A DNA stretch of 64,000 bases. Source: Datnioides undecimradiatus. Lineage: Eukaryota > Chordata > Actinopteri > Lobotiformes > Datnioididae. Each line of letters opens with the position of its first letter. The first letter of the stretch is position 1. Location: positions 4,058,900 to 4,122,899 of the forward strand of contig WARS01001497.1 in NCBI GenBank assembly GCA_008933995.1. Reading direction: 5' to 3'. This document shows positions 49,636-58,610 of this stretch, piece after piece. The translations under genes were made by a program, and so were the position numbers. A model generated the notes under the pieces. That model saw only the letters and a program-made list of their open reading frames with translations, searched no databases and was not told where the DNA came from.

Positions 49636-52600
49636 GTATGACAGCTCTATTTAACAGTAAGTCCAGGTTTGGGCTTTTATGTGGAAGGTTAGGGTGCTGG
49701 GTGCAGTGGGCGTGGTTACCTTGGCCTTGCCAGTGCTGTGCAGGATGTGGACAAGTGCAGCGGCAAGTTCTTCTTTGGCCCTCAGGCTGATGGAGGCCTC
49801 CAGGGTGTTGCAGAGCAGCAGGTAGTTGGAGCTGATGTACTCTGCAAACTCTTTGTACTGCTCCATTGGCAGGATGGTGATGCTCTGATAACGAGCTTTG
49901 ATTCGCACCGTCGGCACAGACGACTTCCCTGAAACACAACAACATGCACAGCTTCACCTGCTGTGTGTCTCTGTACAGGAACGTCATCGCTGTCCTCGCT
50001 GATGACTGTTTTACTGTAGTGACATCGGTCCACCTACCTCTGCTGGTGCTGGGTGTGCTCACCGCATACCACTTCTCCACCAGCTGTCGGCCAGTCACTG
50101 TGGCAACTGGGATGTTGACCAAGCCGATGTAGCTGCTCTTATCCTTCTTCCTCTTCCTGTCGGTGTCTTTGTAGAGATGCAGAGTGATGGCGCTGATGGA
50201 CGGAAGACTGCTGAAGTCGAAACGCTCTCCCCAGAAGATGTTGTCTGTCTTCAGCTTACATGACGTCCGTGCATAGAGACTGTCGTCCAGACACAGCTCA
50301 CAGAAGTACCTGAAGTACAAATACTGCAGTTACTGCAGTTACTACAGTTACTGCAGTTTCTACAGTTACTGAAGTAACTGCACGCTGTTGTCCAAATATT
50401 TGTAGTAATGTTGTAACCACACAGTTTGAAGTATTCATAGAACACTAGTGTTACTGTAAGAATGAGTACGTATGGTCCTGTTCAAACTTATCCATGAAAG
50501 TAAAGTATTTATTATATTAGCACTGGCAGTAACGTTAGCAGTAATCTTAGTATTATTAGTAGCATTAGCAGTACCGTTAGTATTATTGTTGGTATAATTA
50601 GTATTAGCAGTAGCCATAGCAGTAGCGTTAGCAGTAGTGTTGGTATTATTAGTATTGACAGTAGCGTTATTAGGAGCGTTAGCAGTACTGTTAATATTAT
50701 TAGTATTGGCAGTAGCGTTAGCAGTAGTCTTAGTATTATTAGTATTAGCAGTAGGGTTAGCAGTAGCGTTAATATAATTAGTATTAGCAGTAGCGTTAGC
50801 AGTAGTGTTAGTATTATTAGTATTGGCAGTAGTGTTAGCAGTAGGGTTAATATTATTAGTATTAGCAGTAGTGTTAGTATTATTAGTATTAGCAGTAGGG
50901 TTAGCAGTAGTGTTAATATTATTAGTATTAGCAGTAGTGTTAGTATTATTAGTATTAGCAGTAGGGTTATCAGTAGTGTTAATATTATTAGTATTAGCAG
51001 TAGTGTTATCAGTAGTGTTAATATTATTAGTATTAGCAGTAGTGTTAGCAGTAGCGTTAGTATTATTAGTATTGGCAGTAGTGTTAGCAGTAATGTTGGT
51101 ATTATTAGTATTAGCAGTAGCATTAGCAGTAGTGTTAGTATTATTAGTATTAGCAGTAGCGTTAACAGTAGTGTTAGTATTATTAGTATTGGCAGTAGCG
51201 TTAGCAGTAATGTTGGTATTATTAGTATTAGCAGTAGCATTAGCAGTAGCATTAGCAGTAGCATTAATATTAGTATTAGCAGTAGTGTTAGCAGTAGGGT
51301 TAATACTATTAGTATTGGCAGTAGTGTTAGCAGTAGCGTTAATATTATTAGTATTAGCAGTAGTGTTAGCAGTATCGTTAATATTATTAGTATTAGCAGT
51401 AGTGTTAGCAGTAGCGTTAATATTATTAGTATTGGCAGTAGTGTTAGCAGTAGGGTTAATATTATTAGTCTTAGCAGTAGTGTTAGCAGATTTGTTAATA
51501 TCATTAGAATTGGCAGTAGCATTAGCAGTAACAGTAGTACCGCTTCTTGGCGGGCAGGTCTTTGGCTTCGATCACCCACACCGTCAGAACGTTCTCCAGC
51601 CTCCTGCTGTTGTCCTTGTTGGGATGAACAGCTCGTCGCAGGTTCTCCATCCATTTATCTCTTTCAGCCGCTGAACGACAGGAGAAACACTTTGTTCCTG
51701 TTGTGGTGGTTACCTAGGAGAGATGGGGTCAGAGGTTATCACCATAGAAACAGCAGAGGGGTCATGTGTAATGTCGAGCGTGGTGTGTGCTTCACCTCGA
51801 AGCAGTAGTCCTGGCCCAGCAGGGAGGAGTGAACTGGTTTGATGATCACTGATTGATCCATCCTGAGTACCAGAGATGACACGCAGCCGGCGCTAAGCAG
51901 TGACTCCTGGCTACCCCAATGCAGCCGCCGCATCACACACCTGAGCGAGCAGGTAACAGCTCCAATGACTCATCACACAATTATTATTAACAGGAACGAC
52001 GACCTTCAGAACAATTTATTAGAATCTCACCTGCAGGAAACTCAAAACATATTCACACACGTGACATCCATTACACTCAAACCATGTCTACCACCAGTCA
52101 ACACGAATCCAAAAAACCTGGAAACAGGTGAACCTGGAAACCAGGGAACCTGGAGACCAGGGAACAGACAGTGGTAATAAATTAATTAAGCTTTGTCCAG
52201 TCCAGTCCAGTCCAGTCCAGTAGCTCTCCATGTTTGTTACGACTCTTGTTCAGATCAATTGATCGCTGTTCACTTGTGAATCCAGAAGTTAAATTCAGTT
52301 TCATCTGTGTGTAGAAGTCTCCTGGATTCAGTCACAGTTTCAGTCTGCAGAACACCAATTTTTGTTTAATACACTTCAGAAGATGCTGTTAGCTGATTGG
52401 TCAACACAACATGTGACACGTGTTACGAGTACGTTCACGCTGCTCCGATCAAATGGTGTGAAGGGCGATCTTCAGCCCACATCGGGCATTTTAAAACATA
52501 AACCTGCTCTTCATCATGACTCTGTTCGTCAGCGCTACAGATCTGGTTGGGCCCTGAATGCAGCACAGTTATTAATAGGCTCGTGTGTTGCGTTCACTGA

Positions 52601-53370
52601 CACTGCAGGGGAATAAATCTCCTTCATGATCAACGTTCTTTATCTGCAAGTGTTTATATGTCTAATGCTAACGCTAATGCTACCAGTAGCTCTGACTGAG
52701 AGGCACACTCTGCAGCTGGCCACACTCCTGCTGGGGGGGCCAGCATACGTAACCGACCCCAGAGTCTGTGACATCACAGTGAGGGAGGGGCTGGAGAATC
52801 CAGGTGACCTGAACTTTCTTGCCAAACACATACCTATACGCAGAGTAGGCAGTTTTTACTCACCAGGTGTATTTTGTTTGTAAAATCACCTGAATTAAAA
52901 TCAAATGTCAACAAGAATCTGTGAATAAAAAAATAATTAAATATGTTTCAGTTTTAAAACCAGACAAATCTGTCACAGTGAAAACAGCTGATTATAAAAA
53001 CAGGAGTGATGGTTCACACATGGGGGGTCAACAGTGACCTCTGACCTCTGACACACACTCTCTCGCACACACACACCAGTCTGTGGTATCTTTATATGAG
53101 CACGATGATCTGGCGTTTCTCCATTACCTTGTTAGCTTTTGTCATTACCTTAACGAGCTTCTTAACATTAACTGTTTAATGTAATTTAATTCTTCTGTGT
53201 GTGTGTGTGCTATAGCTTAATCCGGTTGAGCTAAACATGTTGGCGTCTGACTAGCATAGCCACATGCTAACATACCAGGCTAGCTGTGTGCAGACAGGAG
53301 CCAGGCTGACACACACACACAGAAATGCAGCATGCATGGTCATGCAAATCAGGCAGAGGATGCCACTGTG

Positions 53371-53406
<36 letters not shown>

Positions 53407-55908
53407 GCAGCACATTTATCTATTCAGACTCACAGAGGACAAAGGCAGCTAATGCATGCATAGGATCAGTCCAGATACTCACCGAGCATCCTGTGTGAAT
53501 GCTGAGGAGGAGGAAAAGGAGGAGGAGGAGGTGAGGGGGGTTATGGATCCATGTTCTCCTTCGGCAGCGAGCAGGAGGAGAAGGAGGGAGGAAGAAAGAT
53601 GGAGAAGCTGCTGATCCAGACGGTGTTTGGTTGGAGGGCTGGAGTCCTGTCTGTTTGTCTGCCTGCTTGTCTGTCTCCCTGTCTGTCTGTACGTTAGCTT
53701 GCTGCTACTGATGCTACACAGCTTCAGCAGCTACATCTCTCTCCCTGTCTTTATGTGACTCGATCGCCCTCTCTGTCAGCAGTGGCCCCTCCCTGCAGTG
53801 AGGCTGCCCTACTTCCTCCCCCTCCCCCCTCCTTCCTTTACCCCCTCCATATGTGTGTGTTTTTGTTGTTTGTGTTTATCGTTGTTTGTGTTTTGTCTTC
53901 TTAACCTTTTAAATGCACAAACACAGACCTCATCAGTTAACAATGTTTCTAGCAGAGTGTCATCACTTCATTCATGTTCCCTACAGTTACACCCACAAAC
54001 CCCCAGTGAACCAATCACAGTGCTCCAGTGAACCAATCACAGTGCTCCTGTGAACCAATCACAGTGCCCCAGTGAACCAATCACAGTGCTCCTGTGAACC
54101 AATCACAGTGCTCCTGTGAACCAATCACAGTGCTCCTGTGAACCAGTCACAGTGCCCCAGTGAACCAGTCACAGTGCCCCAGTGAACCCCTCCATGAAAA
54201 CAGATCAGACACTGAACCTCCTCATCTGACTTCTTTCAACATAAAGAGCAGTGGGTCTCCTCTGAGCTCCTCACTCTGTCAGGACCCAGGTACCAGGACC
54301 CAGTTCCCAGGACCCCATGTCCCTGGGACCAGGTCCAGAACTTTGGACCTTGACTGATCGATCCATGTTTTACTTCCAAAAAGTCTGTATGTATGTAACG
54401 GTGCCCTTGGAATTCTGTATAATGAATCAATAATGTATAGATGAGTTACCTGGTGTCAGCTGTGTTGATCAGCTTGGACATCATGCTGCTCGGACGAGAC
54501 AGTTTAGGCTGAGAGCGAGTTCGACGGAGAGACTGCTTCAACCTCCGAGAGAGAAATCCCTGGAGGAGGAGGAGAAGGAGCAGGAGGAGGAGCAGGAGCA
54601 GGAGCAGGAGGAGGAGCAGGAGCAGGAAGAGGAGAGGAGGGGGAGAAGCAGGGGGAGCAGGAGCAGGAGGAGGAGGGGGAGGAGCAGGGGGAGCAGGAGG
54701 AGGAGGGGTAGGAGCAGGGGGAGCAGGAGCAGGAGGAGGAGGAGGAGGAAGAGGAGAGAGGACAGGAGGAGGAGGAGAGAGGACAGGAGGAGGGGGAGGA
54801 GGAGGAGGAAGAGGAGCAGGAGCATTAATATCTTCAGTCATCTTTGGTAAATTAATTCTGATTTGCATATTTCACCCCGTGTTGTGGGTTGGGTTCTGTC
54901 ATCAACTCCAGTTTGACCTCCACCTTCATACAGAGGGGGTGGGGCTAGACAGAGACCAATCAGGCTGCTGGAGTGTATTTTACTGTGTTACCTGTAGGTG
55001 GAGCAGCTCAGCTCCTGTTACCATGGAAACAGCTGGCTGATCCCAGCTGGAAGACAGAGGGGTGTGTGTGTGTATTCACCGTCACTCTGGTGGTGGGCGT
55101 GTCTATGGCGGAGCTACTGGGCATGCTCTGTCGGCGAAATCCCCTCTCTGGTACCTCTGGAACAGAGAAACTGCATCATGGGAGTGTTCTGTAGTATTTT
55201 CAGCAGCAGTTGGCCATGTTGGCTCCACAGCTTTTGCTGTAGAAACTGATGATACTGTTGCCATGGTGACCAGCAGCAGTGTGTTTGTTCAGTCTGTTGT
55301 TTAGACACTTGTAAATGAAAGCTGATGTTTGTCTGCAGAGAGCAACCAGCAACCTAAGCAGTGGAGAAGCTGCAGAGTCACAGAGGGAAGTGTCTGCGTC
55401 AGATCAGGAAGACATGCTGGTTGTCTCCTCCCACATTTGCGGGGTTGTGCAGCGTGAATTCATCCCCCAGGGTCAGACTGTCAGTGGAGAGCTCTGCTGC
55501 ACCACTCTGAGGCGTCTGAGGGAGGAGACTCAGCACCAACCACCTGAACTGTGACAGGTGGAGCTCTGCTTCTCCATCAGGACACACAGCACTGAGAACA
55601 CACACAGTGTTTTAGCTGCAGCAACACAATCGCTGCTCTGCACCCGCCCTGCTGCTGCATCAGCAGATACACACTTCTTCTTCTCCTTCTCATTCTTCAA
55701 AATGAAAATGAACTATAGTATAGAGGTACTGCAGTATAGAAGTACTGTGGTATAGACGTATACAATTACTGCAGTATAGAAGTACTGTGGTATACAATTA
55801 CTGTAGTACAAATGTACTAGACATTTGACACACAGACACACACTTCAGTAAAAGTGTCTTCTTACCATTCAAGTCTTCAAAGTCTGCATCAAACTCCATA
55901 TCCATCAT
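41037..55908 (-). CDS. dab2ip: DAB2-interacting protein, Ras GTPase-activating protein, 20 exons
   Basis: Turns off Ras by stimulating GTP hydrolysis, and scaffolds ASK1/TNF and PI3K signalling at the membrane. Exons 5'->3': 55866-55908, 55080-55156, 54450-54559, 51796-51940, 51541-51713, 50038-50309, 49720-49928, 49230-49374, 48987-49131, 48631-48867, 48298-48487, 47888-48123, 47608-47699, 47051-47518, 42727-43001, 42117-42230, 41904-42026, 41505-41584, 41326-41413, 41037-41207. PH region: [40 protein letters not shown]2: [38 protein letters not shown] (arginine finger), [12 protein letters not shown] signature. Then [19 protein letters not shown], a proline-rich stretch, coiled coil, and the conserved end [15 protein letters not shown]. 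The start [14 protein letters not shown] is the only ATG that splices in phase; other promoters are likely. Phases fit throughout. Confidence 0.95.
42380..42690. repeat. (CAGACAGACAGGCAGTTAGT)n array
   Basis: About 310 bp of CAGACAGG/CAGTTAGT units directly upstream (minus sense) of nothing coding; it lies in the dab2ip intron between 42230 and 42727, ending about 35 bp from the donor of exon 42727-43001. Confidence 0.9.
43250..44425 (+). mobile_element. L2/CR1-like LINE, 5' part (split by an L1)
   Basis: Plus-strand text [20 protein letters not shown] (endonuclease C-terminal type), then [12 protein letters not shown] and [20 protein letters not shown] with [20 protein letters not shown] and [11 protein letters not shown]: the region before and into the reverse transcriptase. 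The reading is cut at 44425 by the inserted L1 and resumes at 46437. Several frameshifts. Confidence 0.8.
44426..46436 (-). mobile_element. 5'-truncated L1 inserted inside another LINE
   Basis: Minus-strand ORF2: [36 protein letters not shown] (YADD catalytic box), [37 protein letters not shown], then after a frame break [20 protein letters not shown] (C-terminal Cys/His region). The A-tail (T run at 44424-44432) marks the 3' end. The 5' truncation lies just before the QGCPLSP block. ACTCCTCCCCTTCTT is duplicated at 44411-44425 and 46437-46451. Confidence 0.92.
46437..47038 (+). mobile_element. L2/CR1-like LINE, 3' part of the split copy
   Basis: Continues the element of 43250-44425: SKIL, then [20 protein letters not shown] (RT motif with AFDTINH), [15 protein letters not shown] (from a PQGSVLGP block), a [12 protein letters not shown] block and [13 protein letters not shown]. 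It ends only about 12 bp from the donor of dab2ip exon 47051-47518. Confidence 0.85.
49590..49632. repeat. (CA)n microsatellite
   Basis: Uninterrupted CA run in the dab2ip intron between 49374 and 49720. Confidence 0.9.
50515..51538. repeat. 1-kb minisatellite (12/27/39-bp units) in a dab2ip intron
   Basis: Units are built from CAGTAGTGTTAG (12 bp) plus TATTATTAGTATTAG (15 bp), giving 27- and 39-bp periods. It fills most of the intron between exons 51541-51713 and 50038-50309 and starts right at the 5' splice site. Because all periods are multiples of three, long open frames appear on both strands. On the transcribed strand it carries many TACTAAT words. Confidence 0.9.
52200..52222. repeat. 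(GTCCA)n short tandem repeat
   Basis: About five copies of GTCCA in the large dab2ip intron (51941-54449). The rest of this intron shows no supported exon, apart from a possible non-coding alternative first exon with donor GCTCG|GTGAGT at about 53485-53510. Confidence 0.6.
53480..53800 (-). promoter_or_regulatory. Possible alternative dab2ip promoter and first exon
   Basis: On the minus strand a good donor (GGATGCTCG|GTGAGTATCT) near 53483 follows a CT-rich stretch and an upstream ATG (MDP then stop). Its phase does not match exon 51796-51940, so it would be 5' non-coding, with translation from an internal Met such as MRRLHWGSQ at about 51932. Weak evidence. Confidence 0.3.
54004..54187. repeat. 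22-bp tandem array of CCAAT-containing units
   Basis: Eight units with the core GAACCAATCACAGTGCTCCT. CCAAT starts at 54011, 54033, 54055, 54077, 54099 and 54121, exactly 22 bp apart; the last two units (54143, 54165) have CCAGT. Located in the dab2ip intron about 260 bp downstream (minus sense) of exon 54450-54559 and upstream of the possible alternative promoter. Confidence 0.9.
54560..54835. repeat. Purine-rich (GGAGGAGCAGGAGCAGG) tract
   Basis: About 275 bp of GGA/GCAGGA units. On the minus strand it is a (CTCCTGCTCCTC)n tract running straight into the acceptor CTCCAG|GGATTTCTC of dab2ip exon 54450-54559. Proline- and leucine-rich frames in it are not supported as coding. Confidence 0.9.
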
Positions 55909-56002
55909 CCTTCTGCCTGCTGTAACTGCCTGTCTGCCTGCCACTATCTGATGCTAACAACTGCTAAGCAACAGCTAACAGCAGCTGCAGGTGTCTGTTC
56001 CT

Positions 56003-57423
56003 TTTTTTTCTGAATTCAGGTTTTTATTGAACTTTTCAAAGGCTTGATACATGGCAAACTCATGTTTCTCCATACAGGAACAGGTAGTGTATAGTTGAGA
56101 ATTAACTCTAGCGACAGACTTAGCACATTTTGTATTTGCTGCCTAGAATACATGCCTGCACATTTAGAATTTAGAGTCCAGCAAGGTCTGATTAAGACAC
56201 ATTCCCACATACAGTGAAGAAAGGTTCCAGTTTCCTCTTTGCATTTCCAACAAAAATCGTCACCCAGTAGTTTCATCTTTCAGCCACAATTATTGCCCAT
56301 CTATCACTTTTAATCTCTCCACCAAGGTCCCTCTGCCAAATCATCTTTAACTGATTAGAATCATTGCTGAGAGAAGAATTAGCAATTTTGTAAAATTGTG
56401 AGGCTTTTCGCTTTCCAAGTGGAAGTTTCATGTATTCTATCACCATATTATCAGTAATATTGTATGGCTTTGAGGTAATACAACTTATTTGCAAAAATTT
56501 CCAGAAGTTATCTTTTCCCACTAAATTAAATTTCTGCAACAGCTTATCATATGATGAGAACACTCCCTCTTCAAATAGCTTGTTAATGGTGCTTAAACCT
56601 CTAGAGTGCCACTGTGTCCAATACACAGGTTTCTTCCCAATACAGACATCAGGATTATGCCACAATGGTGAATATCTTTGCAAAGTGTGTGGAAGTTTAA
56701 ATATTTTATGTACTTTGCTCCAGACATCCCTTGAATGTAGAAGTATTGGATTCGTAATGTTAGACCTTTTTTGTAATAATACCTCTATGGGTTGTAAAGG
56801 CGAGCATATCTCCTTTTCTACATCCATCAAAGCTGCTTCACTCTCTGCAGCTTGCCAGTACCTTGCTATTTTGGACATCTCAAAAGCTAAATAATACAAG
56901 CTAAGATCTGGGAGGCCCAGCCCTCCCTTCTCTTTATGTGCACATAACTTTCTCAGTTTAATTCGTGGTCTTTTCCCACTCCATAAAAAAATTATAATTA
57001 CATCATCCAGTTGTCTAAAAGTGGTGGACGGTATCTTAATTGGTAGCATCATTGCCACATAATTGAACTGTGGGGCAACTATCATTTTTATAACATTAAT
57101 TTTTCCCCACAATGTTAGTTTTAATTTTCCCCACTTATCAAGGTTTGTTTTTATCTTTTGAAGTAAGGGGTTAAAGTTTAGTGCCACTATTTCGTCTATA
57201 TCCTCAGAAAGTTTGATGCCAAGATACTTCATTCCCTGTCGTACCCATCTAAAATTAAACTTCTCCACCATAGATGAAATACATGACTTGGAGAGAGGCA
57301 TTGCCTCGGATTTGCTCCAGTTGATGGAGTAGCCTGAAAATTTTGAAAAGGATTGTATGGTGTCCATCAGATGTGGCAGAGAGGTTAAAGGCTCGGATAC
57401 TACTGCTAAAATATCATCAGCAT
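56003..57423 (-). mobile_element. L1-type LINE, 3' part (3' UTR and ORF2 C-terminal half)
   Basis: The 3' end is a T run at 56002-56010. Minus-strand ORF2 continues the YADD box of 58551-58600: DDILAVVSEPLTSLPHL, SKFSGYSINWSKSEAMPL, IFLWSGKRPRIKLRKLCAHK, GGLGLPDLSLYYLAF, and the C-terminal FCWKCKEETGTFLHCMWEC. It carries a hAT element at 57424 and a Rex1-like LINE further upstream. Confidence 0.88.
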
Positions 57424-58550
57424 CAATGTTCCTTCTAAGCTGCGCGCTTGCGCAATCGCGCACTGCTACCGTGTTCTCCGCACACAGAAAATCTATGCAG
57501 CACATAAAATAAAATGCAACCTGAACTGTAAATAAAATAAACATCTAACAATTTATTCTGTACCATTTTGCAATACAACTCAGTGAGTGCCAGGTGACAA
57601 GTTGCAACAAGTGGTAACTACAGATAAAACGACTAACACTGCCCAGCCAATGATATACCAATGACGGCTTACACACATTTACTTACGCAGCCAATCAATG
57701 TCATTAACAGCGCTTCATGTGTACGTGGTTGAAGTTTAGTGTAGCTAATGGTACGACGGAGAGAGTGCTGCTAAGTTTTAAACCCTTATAAAGCTAAAGT
57801 AGCAAGCGAGTTTTCGGAGGGAAAAGTGTGGACTGAATGGAAGTTGGACTACCTCAAGCGTCACATTCAGCAGAAATGTCATTTGAAAGCTGTTGGAATT
57901 CTACGAAGACACAAGATGGGAATGGGGATCGATGCATTACTGCAGGAGAGCACAAGAGAGCGAGAGAAGAGGAACGAGCTGTCACACAAAAAGAAATCCG
58001 ACCCCAAGCAAGTTCTCATCAACAATATTCTGCTCGGCATCAAAATGAATGCATCCATGCTGTCGGTTCAACAAATCCACGATCACATGGCAAAGTATGT
58101 GAGTATACCAGAAAGCTGGCGAAGCAAAAATTATGCCTTTGAATTTGTGAACTCAATCAATGAGGTAGTGCAGAATGAGTACATGTACATAATTTATGTT
58201 ATGTTAAAAAAATAAATTCACAGTAGTAGCAGCAATAGCATAGCACCAGTTCTACAGTCAGTGCAATTTATTTAGGGCAGGGTTTCAAGTCATTGTTCAG
58301 TATGGTTCATTGTGGGTCAAATCACTTATATTAAAAGTAATATAACGGAAATTACTGCTGTAATTTGATTCTTTTAACAAGCCATTTAACATGCCATTTA
58401 ACATCTTATGATCTCAGGTTTGGACAGGTATGATACTGGTGTGGCCACAGTGTGCACGTCTGATGTTGCTCACAGTGGTCCAAGGAATTCTCAGGGAGTT
58501 TGTGTGTATGCTCAGACAGATGAAAAATTAGGGGGAACATTGATCAGCAT
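57416..58550 (+). mobile_element. hAT-family DNA transposon with 8-bp target duplication
   Basis: Element 57424-58542 is flanked by ATCAGCAT at 57416-57423 and 58543-58550, the 8-bp duplication expected for hAT. The termini are inverted: CAATGTTCCTTCTAAGC on the left and, read outward, CAATGTTCCCCCTAATT on the right. It encodes only a short ORF (57826-58215) and no transposase catalytic domain, so it is non-autonomous. Confidence 0.9.
57826..58215 (+). CDS. Short ORF within the hAT element (129 aa), BED-zinc-finger-like remnant
   Basis: Begins MWTEWKLDYLKRHIQQKCHL; the W..W...L...H....C.H spacing resembles the region of hAT-related proteins just after a BED zinc finger. A Lys/Arg-rich middle (SHKKKSDPKQ) and a helical second half (MLSVQQIHDHMAKY) follow. 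Open frame extends upstream of the Met to about 57780. No hAT dimerisation or DDE motif is present. Function unknown; it may simply be a surviving 5' piece of the ancestral transposase gene. Confidence 0.4.
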   Translation: MWTEWKLDYLKRHIQQKCHLKAVGILRRHKMGMGIDALLQESTREREKRNELSHKKKSDPKQVLINNILLGIKMNASMLSVQQIHDHMAKYVSIPESWRSKNYAFEFVNSINEVVQNEYMYIIYVMLKK

Positions 58551-58610
58551 ATAATAACAATTTATGTTCTTTGTCTCCTCCCCTTACTCCTCTTATCCCA
58601 GGGTGCTCTC
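58551..58610 (-). mobile_element. L1 ORF2 fragment with the YADD box, between hAT and Rex1-like insertions
   Basis: Minus strand reads GGDKEHKLLLYADD and continues across the hAT target duplication into DDILAVV at 57415. This proves the pieces on either side of the hAT element belong to one L1. Confidence 0.85.

Noticed and set aside
50512..51674. Long ORFs of 380 codons (minus) and 289 codons (plus).
   Set aside because: Products of a minisatellite with 3n period; only the ends overlap the real exon 51541-51713.
54004..54187. CRISPR-like regular 22-bp repeat array.
   Set aside because: Units are contiguous with no spacers, in a vertebrate intron.
54446..54868. Proline-rich 140-codon ORF joined to dab2ip exon 54450-54559.
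   Set aside because: The proline/leucine run is the CT-rich tract before the acceptor; splicing from 55080-55156 (ends FRVT-like TRVT) to GFLSRRL matches the known family sequence.
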